Shown here piece after piece: positions 7,948 through 16,884 of a DNA stretch of 64,000 bases. The notes below the pieces were generated by a model, which worked only from the letters and a program-made list of their open reading frames with translations, had not been told where the DNA came from and made no database searches. A program made the position numbers and the translations under genes. Every line of letters starts with the position of its first letter. The stretch's first letter is position 1. Source of the DNA: Ruminococcus sp. YE71 (GTDB taxonomy: Bacteria > Bacillota > Clostridia > Oscillospirales > Ruminococcaceae); the NCBI RefSeq assembly GCF_900119155.1, contig NZ_FPIR01000016.1, forward strand, positions 1 to 64,000, in the 5' to 3' direction.

Positions 7948-8964
7948 TCACATTCCTACAGTTCTCACGCCGAGGAGTTTCAGATGTCGGGTCATGTACT
8001 CTTCCCTGACCTCGAACTCACTGCAATAATCGGTCGAGAGATATTTCTTGTTGTCGTCTGCGAACACGGTGACGATGGTCTTATCGCCGCCGATGCGGTC
8101 GCCTGCTTCGAGTGCTCCCAGCAGATTCGCGCCCGAGGATATTCCGACGCCGATGCCGAGCTCTCTCGACAGACGCTGAGCCGCGATTATCGAATCGATG
8201 TCGTCTATCGACACCACGCCGTCGCACTCGTCGAGCTTCATTATCTGTGGGATGAACTCATCCGAGATGCCCTGTATGCGGTGCGAACCCACCTTGTAGC
8301 CCGTTGAGAGGGTAGGCGAGTTGAGCGGTTCCAGGGGGAACAGCTTGCAGTCTGGGTTGACGGTGCGCAGTCTGCGTCCGATACCCATGATAGTGCCGCC
8401 TGTTCCCACGCCTGCGACTACCGCGTCGGCAGTCAGCCCGAGCTTTCCGAGCTGAACGATGATCTCCGCGCCCGTCGTCTCGTAATGCGCGGTGCAGTTG
8501 TCCTCGTTGGAGAACTGACCGGGCAGGAAGACCTTCGGGTCGTCATTCGCCAGCTGTTCGGTCATGGCTATCGAGCCTAAGAAACCGCCCTGTTCACGGG
8601 AAACGGGGCATATCTCCGCGCCGTAGCTCTTGATAAGATTCACGCGCTCGATACTCATCCAGTCTGGCATGAATATGCGGACGTGATTTCCGAGATACGC
8701 GCCAACCGCCGAGAACGAGATGCCCGTATTGCCGCTGGTGGCTTCCACGATGACGCTGTTCTCGTCCGCAGCTCCGCTCTCGTATGCGCGGCGCATTATG
8801 TAGAGCGCCACCCTGTCCTTGATGCTGCCCGAGAGCTGCAAAGCCTCGAACTTAGCGTAAACGGTGCGTTTTTCGCCCTTATACTCGCAATCTATAGCCA
8901 GCAGGGGTGTATTTCCCACGAGCCTTTCAAGCTCTGTGAACTTCTTTCTGATAATTTCATTCAT
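7948..8964 (-). CDS. Cysteine synthase family PLP enzyme
   Basis: About 338 residues from the ATG at 8964; a GGGA ribosome site lies nine bases upstream, while an in-frame GTG at 8979 overlaps it. A fold-type II PLP enzyme: the Schiff-base lysine is in GSIKDRVAL, substrate loop TSGNTG, phosphate-binding GVGTGGTIMG. The family makes cysteine from O-acetylserine and sulfide or related beta-substitutions. The loop QGGFLGSIAMTEQLA differs from the usual CysK pattern, so a cystathionine beta-synthase-like or other beta-replacement role is possible. First gene of the presumed operon running down to 2948. Confidence 0.8.
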   Translation of the reverse strand: MNEIIRKKFTELERLVGNTPLLAIDCEYKGEKRTVYAKFEALQLSGSIKDRVALYIMRRAYESGAADENSVIVEATSGNTGISFSAVGAYLGNHVRIFMPDWMSIERVNLIKSYGAEICPVSREQGGFLGSIAMTEQLANDDPKVFLPGQFSNEDNCTAHYETTGAEIIVQLGKLGLTADAVVAGVGTGGTIMGIGRRLRTVNPDCKLFPLEPLNSPTLSTGYKVGSHRIQGISDEFIPQIMKLDECDGVVSIDDIDSIIAAQRLSRELGIGVGISSGANLLGALEAGDRIGGDKTIVTVFADDNKKYLSTDYCSEFEVREEYMTRHLKLLGVRTVGM

Positions 8965-9009
8965 ATACATTATTCCCACTTTACAATTAATAAAATAGCA
9001 TACGCATTT

Positions 9010-9038
9010 ATTATATCACACAAATACAAAAATTGCAA
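9010..9038 (-). promoter_or_regulatory. Promoter of the cysK-like operon
   Basis: Minus strand -35 TTGCAA (9038-9033), 17-bp spacer, -10 TATAAT (9015-9010), about 45 bp upstream of the start codon. Confidence 0.65.
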
Positions 9039-9055
9039 GCCCCGAACACTTAATT

Positions 9056-9094
9056 CCCGAAAAAACAGCGGACAGCCTGCCGAGCTGTCCGCCG
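9056..9094 (-). terminator. Terminator of the MacB-type export operon
   Basis: A perfect 9-bp stem GCGGACAGC (arms 9068-9076 and 9084-9092), followed on the minus strand by TGTTTTTTCG. Confidence 0.85.
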
Positions 9095-9106
9095 TAAAGT
9101 GACGTA

Positions 9107-10363
9107 TTATTCGTATCTGAGTGCGTCGATCGGGTCGAGACGTGCCGCCTTTATGGAAGGCAGCAGACCGAAGATGATGCCGACCGCCATCGAGAATACG
9201 ACCGAAACGATTATCGCAGGGGTCGATATCGCGACGGGCACTTCCGCCATCTTCGAGACGATCTGCGCAAGTCCGATGCCTGCTCCCACGCCGATGATAC
9301 CGCCGATACTCGTCAGCACCGAAGCTTCGGTCAGGAACTGCATGAGTATCTTGCCGCGGCGTGCGCCGAGGGCTTTTTTCAGACCTATCTCTCTCGTTCT
9401 CTCGGTAACGGACACGAGCATGATGTTCATAACGCCAATACCGCCCACGAGAAGCGAGATGCTCGCGATCCAGATGAGCATATTGTTTGTGGAGCCGCTG
9501 AGCTTCTGGAGTTTTTCCGCCTGTTCCAGAAGGTTCTCGCTCTTGTACTTGATGTTCGAGTCCTTCTTGACGCTGAGTCTGTCGTTGAGTATCTCCTCAG
9601 CCGCCTTGCCTGCCGCGGTCATGGCGTCGGTATCCTTTACCTTTATGACCACGTTCTGCGGAACATCGAACTTGAAGGATATCGGCCATGTCTCGGAGGG
9701 AATGTAGATGACTCCGCCCTCGGATTCCGAATACACCTTGTAGTCGTCGATGCTGTTGATGACAGGCTCGAACTGCGAGCTCTTTACCACAACGCCCACC
9801 ACCGTAAACGGCTCGTTTCCGATCTCAAGGGTCTTGCCGACAGGGTCATCCAAACCGAAGATAGACTTCACCACCGCATTGTTGATGATGCAGACCTTGC
9901 GCTGACCCGAATAGTCGCGGGCGGCAAAGCCCTTGCCCTTCATTATCTGGAAGCCCATCGTATCGAAGTAGTTCTCGTCCACGCCGCAGACGTTTCCGCC
10001 CTCAAGCATGGTGTTGTTGTAGAACAGTCTGTCAACGTATGTCTGCAAACGGTAAGCCGTGCAGTTCTGAACGTCCTTGACCGCCATCAGTTCGTCGATG
10101 GTGCTCTTGTCGATGACAGGCACGCCGTCGGGGATGTCCGTCCACTGGAACTCCATCTCGGAATCGCCCTGCATCAGCGTTATCTTAACGGTGTTCTCAC
10201 CCGAACCGATAAGGTTGTTTTTTATCTCTTCATTCGTGCCCTTGATGGTCGAGACTATCGCGATGATAGCCGCGATACCGATGATGATACCGAGCATCGT
10301 CAGGAACGAACGTATCTTATGTGAAAATATGCCCTGAAAGGACAATCTGATATTTTCAAACAC
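9107..10363 (-). CDS. MacB/FtsX-type ABC transporter permease
   Basis: A 418-residue permease with the MacB layout: one N-terminal helix (LTMLGIIIGIAAIIAIVST), a ~220-residue extracytoplasmic MacB_PCD domain (about 45-275), and three C-terminal helices forming the FtsX domain, including GGIGVMNIMLVSVTERTREIGLKKALGARR. GTG start with GGAGGGAT four bases upstream. Last gene of the operon adaptor, ATPase, adaptor, permease. In Gram-positive bacteria such units often export peptides or respond to antimicrobial peptides; the substrate cannot be read here. Confidence 0.88.
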   Translation of the reverse strand: MFENIRLSFQGIFSHKIRSFLTMLGIIIGIAAIIAIVSTIKGTNEEIKNNLIGSGENTVKITLMQGDSEMEFQWTDIPDGVPVIDKSTIDELMAVKDVQNCTAYRLQTYVDRLFYNNTMLEGGNVCGVDENYFDTMGFQIMKGKGFAARDYSGQRKVCIINNAVVKSIFGLDDPVGKTLEIGNEPFTVVGVVVKSSQFEPVINSIDDYKVYSESEGGVIYIPSETWPISFKFDVPQNVVIKVKDTDAMTAAGKAAEEILNDRLSVKKDSNIKYKSENLLEQAEKLQKLSGSTNNMLIWIASISLLVGGIGVMNIMLVSVTERTREIGLKKALGARRGKILMQFLTEASVLTSIGGIIGVGAGIGLAQIVSKMAEVPVAISTPAIIVSVVFSMAVGIIFGLLPSIKAARLDPIDALRYE

Positions 10364-10380
10364 AGTTATCCCTCCAATCT

Positions 10381-12228
10381 TTAATCCCAGATGTTGACAG
10401 GCTCTTCGGAATCACGGGTCTTTACGCCCTCTCTGACATCCTTGCCGTACGGGAAGCATATCTTGTCCTTCAGCGAGATGCCGCCCTTTATCTCGACGCA
10501 CTCGCCGTAAAGCTCCTTGCCAGACTTCACGTACTGCTTTTTGAGCAGGCCGTTCTCGTCGGCTTTCATAACGTAGTAGCCCGCTCCCTCGCGGTGCAGA
10601 TACCACATGGGAAGATATATCGAGCCCGAGGACTGATCCTCGTCAGTCGGCATCTCGCCCATCGCGGATACCTGTATCCAGCTGTCGATGGTAAGGGAGT
10701 TCTCATCCTCCACCGTACCCGTCACGATGAAGGTACTGCTGTTGGGGTTGTCGTTCCAGTTGAAGCTGTAGTACGAAACAGGCTCATCCTTCACACCTGT
10801 CACATTGATGGTGAACATCTCGCCCGTCTGGTAATTCATGCCCATGAGCTGTGTGCCCTTGGCGAACTGACCGAGGTTCAGCTCGCCCACCTGTATCTCC
10901 ACGCAGGTCGCCTCGTCGCCTCTCACTATGATGTATGACGAATCCAGCAGGCTCGCGTCGATATCAAGGTCTGCGTCTATCTCTTCGCTGAGGTTCTCAC
11001 CGTCGTCGCCGTCTTCAAACTCGGCGTCTTCATTATCTTCGCTGTTTCCGCTGAGCGTTTCCGAGCCAACCTTTGCCACGATGCCGTCTATCTTCGCGAC
11101 TATCTTTCCGTCGCTGAGCTTTTTCAGGCTCTCCTCGTATTCGAGCTTTTTCGTGCGCAGGTCGAGCTGGAGATCCTTGATGTTGTTCTCCTGAGTGCGG
11201 ATCTTGCCGTCGAGATCGGCGCGACTGTACATATAGTTCTCGTTCGCGGGAGTGCTGTCGTTTGCCTGATCGTTGCCGAAGTCGTAGCCGCCGTCGTCGA
11301 TATCGTCGGGTTCGTAGTCGTCGGAGATATCGGGCAGGCTGTCATCGAAGTCGTCGGGGAAGCTGTCGCCGCTATCCTGTGGACCTGTGTACACGAAGAA
11401 ACTGCCGCACCTGCCCTCGCCCGAACCGTCGTAGCTCACCATTCCGTCCATCACGGTAACGCCGTCGTTGACGTGCCATGTGTAGACCGAGAGCTTTTCG
11501 TCCGCGGCGCCGTCGAGCACCCACATATACAGCAGGTTCCCTTCCTCGCTGTAGACGTTGAGCACCACCTTGCGCTTGGTGTTCTTTATCTGGGACATGA
11601 ATGGCGCTGCCACCTCGGCTTCAAACGCCATGTTGAAGCGGAAGGTACCGTCCTCATCCACCTCGCTGACCTGCTGAAAGGTGCCGAGCCTGTCGATGAG
11701 TTTCAGCTCGGGCTTATCGGGGAGCGAGCTGTCATCTTCGGAAGAGCTGTCCTCCGAGTCCTCGGGGAAATCGGGCTCGTCGGGGTAAACAGGGTCGGGA
11801 GTGTAAGGCTTCATCTCCGAGGGGAGCAGCCCCTTGAGCCTTGTGAGCTCCTTCTCCGCCTTCTTAATATTCTGTTCGATAACGCCAATCTCAGCCTTTT
11901 TCTGTTCAGACTGGAGTTTGAGCAGGGTCGTGTCGAGTTCAACGAGGACGTCGCCTTTCTTCACGTAGTCGCCTACCTTGACCTTGACCTCCTTTATCTG
12001 ATCCTCAGCCCCCAGACCTACCGTCTGAGTGTTCGAGGACACGACTCTTCCGTCAAAAGTCGGGTTGTCCTGATAGCTGTACCAACCGTATTCATCCGAA
12101 AGCATGGAAACGGGGACAACGTCAACTATCCTCTTGTCGTTCTGGGATTTCTTGTATCTGTCATATCCGAACTTGCCGCCGCCTGCGAGAAGCGCAAGGC
12201 AGAGCAGCGTGATTATCGCCTTTTTCAT
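10381..12228 (-). CDS. HlyD-like adaptor with an inserted acidic domain
   Basis: A 615-residue periplasmic-adaptor-type protein. After an N-terminal anchor (LLCLALLAGGGKFGYDRY) comes a split biotinyl-lipoyl-like domain (VSSNTQTVGLGAEDQIKEVKV; its second half near 375-390, GKIVAKIDGIVAKVGSETLS) around a coiled coil. Between the halves lies an insertion of ~200 residues with Ser/Asp/Glu/Pro-rich linkers (about 150-170 and 285-325) and a beta-rich part. The C-terminal part (about 425-610) is a beta-barrel/membrane-proximal domain. The insertion makes it much longer than usual (about 400). Its ATG overlaps the ATPase stop by four bases. Confidence 0.82.
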   Translation of the reverse strand: MKKAIITLLCLALLAGGGKFGYDRYKKSQNDKRIVDVVPVSMLSDEYGWYSYQDNPTFDGRVVSSNTQTVGLGAEDQIKEVKVKVGDYVKKGDVLVELDTTLLKLQSEQKKAEIGVIEQNIKKAEKELTRLKGLLPSEMKPYTPDPVYPDEPDFPEDSEDSSSEDDSSLPDKPELKLIDRLGTFQQVSEVDEDGTFRFNMAFEAEVAAPFMSQIKNTKRKVVLNVYSEEGNLLYMWVLDGAADEKLSVYTWHVNDGVTVMDGMVSYDGSGEGRCGSFFVYTGPQDSGDSFPDDFDDSLPDISDDYEPDDIDDGGYDFGNDQANDSTPANENYMYSRADLDGKIRTQENNIKDLQLDLRTKKLEYEESLKKLSDGKIVAKIDGIVAKVGSETLSGNSEDNEDAEFEDGDDGENLSEEIDADLDIDASLLDSSYIIVRGDEATCVEIQVGELNLGQFAKGTQLMGMNYQTGEMFTINVTGVKDEPVSYYSFNWNDNPNSSTFIVTGTVEDENSLTIDSWIQVSAMGEMPTDEDQSSGSIYLPMWYLHREGAGYYVMKADENGLLKKQYVKSGKELYGECVEIKGGISLKDKICFPYGKDVREGVKTRDSEEPVNIWD

Positions 12229-12917
12229 GCCTTCTCCTCCTCTCCGGTGAACAGTTCACCGTCGCGGATATAAACTATCCTCTTTGCACGCTCGGCTATT
12301 TCGGGAGCGTGGGTTATCATCACAACGGTAACGCCTTCCGCGTTGAGCTCGGAGAAGAGCCCCATCACCTGCTCGCCCGACTTTGTGTCGAGAGCGCCCG
12401 TCGGCTCGTCCGCCAGCAGAAGTCTCGGCTTGTTGACGATAGCTCTTGCGATGGCTACCCTCTGCTTCTGACCGCCCGAGAGCTGTGTTGGCTTATGGTA
12501 CATCCTGTCCTCAAGACCCACCCTTTCGAGGGCAATCTTTGCGCGTTTGCGGCGTTCGCTTTTTCTCACGCCTGCGTAAAGCAGCGGCAGCTCGACATTT
12601 TCGAGAGCCGACTGTCTCGGCAGCAGGTTGAAATTCTGGAACACGAAGCCTATCTTGCGGTTGCGGATATTCGAGAGCTGCTTGTCGCGGCACTTTGCAA
12701 TATCCTCGCCGTCGAAGATGAACATTCCCGCGGTCTGCTTGTCAAGGCAGCCGATGATGTTCATCATGGTGGATTTTCCCGAACCCGAAGGTCCCATGAT
12801 AGCCACATACTCCCCGTCGCTTACCGAGAAGTTGATGTTTTTGAGCACGGGCACGGGCGTTTTGTCGATATAGTACGCTTTGTCTACGTTTCTCAGTTCT
12901 AATATTGTCTCTGACAT
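12225..12917 (-). CDS. ABC transporter ATP-binding protein, MacB/LolD type
   Basis: A 230-residue ATPase: Walker A GPSGSGKST, Q-loop FQNFNLL, signature LSGGQKQRVAIARAI, Walker B LLLADEPTGALD, H-loop MITHAPE. The sequence FQNFNLLPRQSALENVELPLLYAGV is typical of the MacB/LolD/FtsE-related group that drives mechanotransmission rather than transport through the membrane. It lies between the two adaptor genes and overlaps the downstream one, so the four products probably form one complex. Confidence 0.92.
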   Translation of the reverse strand: MSETILELRNVDKAYYIDKTPVPVLKNINFSVSDGEYVAIMGPSGSGKSTMMNIIGCLDKQTAGMFIFDGEDIAKCRDKQLSNIRNRKIGFVFQNFNLLPRQSALENVELPLLYAGVRKSERRKRAKIALERVGLEDRMYHKPTQLSGGQKQRVAIARAIVNKPRLLLADEPTGALDTKSGEQVMGLFSELNAEGVTVVMITHAPEIAERAKRIVYIRDGELFTGEEEKA

Positions 12918-12929
12918 ACGCTCACCGCC

Positions 12930-14327
12930 TTAGCCCACAGCAACGGCTTCGCCGTCAGCGCCGTTTTCAGCGGCTTCTGCATTCTCTGCATCCTCTGCGG
13001 CCTTTGCTTCTTCGCCATTTCCGGCATCTTCGCTCTCGGTCACTTCTTCACCTTCGGCTGTCTCGCCGTCTTCGTTCTCCTCGTATTCGGCCATGTCGCC
13101 CATATCCTCGCCGTTGTCTTCTTCGCCGAAATCAACATCGGGGATATCCATCTCGTCGATATTGGTGGTGACAGCCATGCCCTCTTCGATAGAGCCCATC
13201 GGGTAAGCGATGCTGTCGTTCTTGTCAAGGCCGCTGATGATCTCGCAGTCGCCCATATCCTCGTCGCGGTCGCCGACCTTGACCTCGCGCTTTTCAATGC
13301 GCTTGTCCTTGCCCTTTACCCAGACATAGGTCTTGCCGTTCTCTTCAACGAGGTAGTCGGAGTAGAGCCAGATGCCCTTCTTCTCCTTTATCTCGGCGCC
13401 CATGCCGTAGTCGGGCACGATAATTATGTGCTGACCGAGCATCAGACCTTCAAGGGTCTCGGGCTCAACGGTGAAGCTGTACTTTGTGCTCTGTCCGCCG
13501 CCCTCATCCGAGCCGTAGTAATCATCCTGATCCGACCTCTGGGGGTTGTTGTCGATAGTTTCTATCGTACCGTTCCATGTGGTGTCGTCTATCCTCGACT
13601 TGATGATGACGGGCATACCCACGTATATGTTATTGATTGTCATTTCGTTGACAGTGCCTTTGAGCACGTAGTTGTCGCCCTTGGATATCTTCACGACGAT
13701 GTTGTCCGAAAGGGTCTCGAAATTGTTCAGGTCTGCGACTTCCTTGACCACACCGTCTGTGGGAGAAGTCACGGAAGCGTTCTTTATAGACTTTTTCAGC
13801 TTCTCGTTTGCAGCCTTCTTGGTCTTTACCTCGTACTCCGAGGTAGCGATTTCGCTCTTGAGGGAAAGTATCTCAGCTTCGAGGGAGACAGCCTCATCCT
13901 GAGTAGCCTTTGCCTTGAGCTTTTCCATATCCTCAAGCTCTTTTTTCTTTGTCTCGACGTCATATTCAAGGCGCTCGACCTCGATGACTGCGGTGTCGAG
14001 TTCAAGGTTCATCGACTCCACGTCGTAAGTGAAGAGCACGTCGCCCTCCTTGACCGAATCACCGACCTTCACGGCTATGGATTTGAGGGTCTTCGTGCTG
14101 TCGTACTTCACGTCCTCTGTCTTCTGTGCCTCGACTACCCCCGAAAACATGATGCCCGAAAGCGACAAGCCGTCATTGCTCATCACGTCCGAGACTTTCT
14201 GGACATATACCGTGCCGTCAACCTTTGGTGTGTCGTTTTTCTTCCAGAGCTTGAAGCCGGCAAAGCCCGCGCCTGCTGCTATGGCGGCAACTATTGCCCC
14301 CACAGCGATCTTCCTTCCTACTGACAT
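12930..14327 (-). CDS. HlyD/MacA-like adaptor with acidic C-terminal tail
   Basis: 465 residues from the ATG at 14327, which has AAAGGAGG nine bases upstream. An N-terminal anchor (VGAIVAAIAAGAGFAGFKLW) is followed by a lipoyl half (KTLKSIAVKVGDSVKEGD), a long coiled coil (about 110-190), the second lipoyl half (SPTDGVVKEVADL) and beta-barrel domains. The last ~65 residues are almost only Glu, Asp, Ala and Gly. First gene of the export operon. Two different adaptors in one operon are unusual; they may form a mixed ring or work at different steps. Confidence 0.85.
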   Translation of the reverse strand: MSVGRKIAVGAIVAAIAAGAGFAGFKLWKKNDTPKVDGTVYVQKVSDVMSNDGLSLSGIMFSGVVEAQKTEDVKYDSTKTLKSIAVKVGDSVKEGDVLFTYDVESMNLELDTAVIEVERLEYDVETKKKELEDMEKLKAKATQDEAVSLEAEILSLKSEIATSEYEVKTKKAANEKLKKSIKNASVTSPTDGVVKEVADLNNFETLSDNIVVKISKGDNYVLKGTVNEMTINNIYVGMPVIIKSRIDDTTWNGTIETIDNNPQRSDQDDYYGSDEGGGQSTKYSFTVEPETLEGLMLGQHIIIVPDYGMGAEIKEKKGIWLYSDYLVEENGKTYVWVKGKDKRIEKREVKVGDRDEDMGDCEIISGLDKNDSIAYPMGSIEEGMAVTTNIDEMDIPDVDFGEEDNGEDMGDMAEYEENEDGETAEGEEVTESEDAGNGEEAKAAEDAENAEAAENGADGEAVAVG

Positions 14328-14386
14328 TTGTTTGTCCTCCTTTTGTTCTCTGTGGCAGGGGGAACAGATACGCCCCTGCATTGTTA

Positions 14387-14414
14387 ATTATATCACAAAA
14401 AAACATTCTGTCAA
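14387..14414 (-). promoter_or_regulatory. Promoter of the export operon
   Basis: Minus strand TTGACA (14414-14409), 16-bp spacer, TATAAT (14392-14387). The ~60-nt leader contains a GC-rich hairpin (arms about 14354-14361 and 14373-14379) just upstream of the ribosome site. Confidence 0.75.
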
Positions 14415-14529
14415 TAAGAGTTGGCATTTTTAAGAAAATCGTAAGAAAAATATCACCCGCCACTCAAATTCCGCCGCCGCTGACCGCTGAAAGCATCGTG
14501 ATAATTTGCCGAAAAAAAGACAAAAGCTA

Positions 14530-14558
14530 TTGCAATTTACGGGGCGGTGTGTTATAAT
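14530..14558 (+). promoter_or_regulatory. Promoter of the GH95-GH26 pair
   Basis: TTGCAA (14530-14535), 17-bp spacer, TATAAT (14553-14558), 34 bp before the GH95 start. Confidence 0.75.
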
Positions 14559-14592
14559 GATATAGATTAGGCAACACCGAAAGGATGATAGT

Positions 14593-16863
14593 ATGGCAAA
14601 CAAAGCCTCGTCATATATGTGGTATGACTCCCCTGCCGAGGAATGGGATCACGCTCTGCCCGTGGGCAACGGCAGGATCGGCGGCATGGTATTCGGTCAG
14701 CCGCTCCGCGAGAAGATCATGCTCAATGAGGATTCGGTCTACTCGGGCGGCCCGAGAAAACGAAACAATCCCTCGGCCCGCGAGAACCTCGATAAGGTAC
14801 GCAGCCTTCTCTTCGACGAGAAGATCGAAGAGGCTGAGAAGATCATACTCGACACATTCTGCGGAACTCCGCCGAACGGCAGACATTATATGCCCCTCGG
14901 TCAGCTGGATATCATCCATGAGGAGACCGAGTGCGATTACGGCACACGCTCCCTCGACCTCGAAACGGCAGTCGCGGCGACTGCCTACTCCATCGGCGGC
15001 GCGGACTTCACCCGTGAGGTGTTCTGTTCCGAGCCCGACAATGTCATGGCGATGCGCATAGCCGCTTCCAAAAAGGGTGCGGTTAATATCCGCGTCGGCA
15101 TCGACGGACGCGACGATTATTTTGATGACAACTCCCCCGTTTCCGATGACGCGATTCTTTTCTACGGCGGCACGGGGTCGGAGGACGGAATAAAATTTGC
15201 GGCTTACATCAAGGTCATGAGCGTGGGCGGCAGTGTCTCGCGGTACGGTAATTTCATCCGCTGCGAAGGCTGCGATGAAGTGGTCATCCTGCTGGCGGCT
15301 CAGACGAGCTTCCGCTTTGCCGACTACAAGCAGCAGGCTAAGGCAGACGCAGAAGCCGCGGCACTGATCGGTTACGAACAGCTGAAGGCAAGACACCTTG
15401 ACGACTACAAGAGCCTTTACGGACGGGCTTCTCTCGATCTGGGCGGCAGCAGCAAACTGCCGACGGACAAGCGTCTCAAAGCCTTCGCAGAGGGCGGCAG
15501 GGACAACGCGCTCATCACGCTCTACTGGAATTTCGCCAGGTATCTGCTCATCGCCGCGAGCCGCAGGGGCACGCTGCCGACCAATTTGCAGGGCATCTGG
15601 AACAAGGATATGTGGCCTGCATGGGGCTGCCGCTTCACCATCAACATCAACACCGAAATGAACTACTGGGGCGTCGAGACCTCGAACCTGTCGGAGCTTT
15701 CCGAACCGCTGTTTGAACTCATCGAACGCATGAGACCCAACGGCAGAGAGACCGCCCGCGAAATGTACGGCTGCGGCGGCTTCATGGCGCATCACAACAC
15801 CGATCCCTGGGGCGACACCGCTCCGCAGGACCTCTGGATACCTGCCACTCAGTGGGTGTCGGGCGCGGCCTGGCTCTGCCTGCATATATGGGAGCATTAT
15901 CTCTTCACCCTCGACAAGGATTTCCTGCGGGACAAGTACCCGACGCTGAAAGAGTGCGCGGCGTTCTTTGAGGATTTCCTCATCGAGAACAGACAGGGAC
16001 AGCTGGTCACCTGCCCGTCCCTCTCCCCCGAGAACGTGTACATAACCGAGAGCGGCTCGAAAGGTTCGCTTTGTATCGGACCTTCGATGGACAGTCAGAT
16101 TATTTACGAGCTGTTCACGGCGGTCATAGAATCGTCCAGAATTCTGGACTGTGACAAGAAACATTCCAAAAAGCTCGCGGCTATGCGCGACAGACTGCCC
16201 AAACCCGAGATCGGCAAGTACGGTCAGATCAAGGAGTGGGCTATCGACTACGACGAGGCCGAACCGGGTCACAGACACGTTTCACAGCTGTTCGCGCTAT
16301 ATCCCGGCGATATGATCTCGGTGAGAAAGACCCCCGAGCTTGCGAAGGCTGCAAGGGCTACCCTCGAAAGAAGGCTGTCCCACGGCGGCGGTCACACGGG
16401 CTGGTCGAGAGCGTGGATGATAAACTTCTGGGCAAGGCTGTACGATGCCGAAAAGGTCGCGGAAAACGTCCGCCTGCTGCTGACGAACTCGACGAGCATC
16501 AACCTGTTCGATATGCATCCGCCCTTCCAGATAGACGGCAATTTCGGCGGCGCGGCAGGCATCACCGAGGCACTCCTGCAAAGCACGAACGGTGAGCTGG
16601 TGCTTCTGCCCGCGTGCCCGAAACAGTGGAAGCGCGGCAGTTTCAAAGGTCTGCGTGCGAGAGGTGCGCTGACGGTCAGCTGCGAGTGGGACGAGAAAGG
16701 ACTCACCGCCGAAGTCACTGCGGACAGGGACATCGACATTCTGATAAGCTCGCCGCGGTACCGCCTACAGGCAAAGATCGGCGCGGTGACTTCCTATGAG
16801 ACCGATAAATGTCAGGTTGAATTCAGGGCAGGCGATACTGCACGTATCACCGTTGCTATATAA
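14593..16863 (+). CDS. GH95 alpha-L-fucosidase-type glycoside hydrolase, cytoplasmic
   Basis: A 756-residue enzyme with the full GH95 architecture: an N-terminal beta domain starting [23 protein letters not shown], an (alpha/alpha)6 barrel, and a C-terminal beta domain. Residues matching the known active site are N351 and N353 (NINTEMNYW), E480 (SPEN) and D648 (QIDGN). GH95 enzymes release alpha-1,2-linked fucose or, in some members, L-galactose. No signal peptide is present, so it acts on imported oligosaccharides. AAAGGA precedes the ATG by seven bases. A GH26 lipoprotein follows 21 bp downstream, probably in the same transcript. Confidence 0.9.
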   Translation: MANKASSYMWYDSPAEEWDHALPVGNGRIGGMVFGQPLREKIMLNEDSVYSGGPRKRNNPSARENLDKVRSLLFDEKIEEAEKIILDTFCGTPPNGRHYMPLGQLDIIHEETECDYGTRSLDLETAVAATAYSIGGADFTREVFCSEPDNVMAMRIAASKKGAVNIRVGIDGRDDYFDDNSPVSDDAILFYGGTGSEDGIKFAAYIKVMSVGGSVSRYGNFIRCEGCDEVVILLAAQTSFRFADYKQQAKADAEAAALIGYEQLKARHLDDYKSLYGRASLDLGGSSKLPTDKRLKAFAEGGRDNALITLYWNFARYLLIAASRRGTLPTNLQGIWNKDMWPAWGCRFTININTEMNYWGVETSNLSELSEPLFELIERMRPNGRETAREMYGCGGFMAHHNTDPWGDTAPQDLWIPATQWVSGAAWLCLHIWEHYLFTLDKDFLRDKYPTLKECAAFFEDFLIENRQGQLVTCPSLSPENVYITESGSKGSLCIGPSMDSQIIYELFTAVIESSRILDCDKKHSKKLAAMRDRLPKPEIGKYGQIKEWAIDYDEAEPGHRHVSQLFALYPGDMISVRKTPELAKAARATLERRLSHGGGHTGWSRAWMINFWARLYDAEKVAENVRLLLTNSTSINLFDMHPPFQIDGNFGGAAGITEALLQSTNGELVLLPACPKQWKRGSFKGLRARGALTVSCEWDEKGLTAEVTADRDIDILISSPRYRLQAKIGAVTSYETDKCQVEFRAGDTARITVAI

Positions 16864-16884
16864 AAGGAAAGGAAAAGAAAAGGT

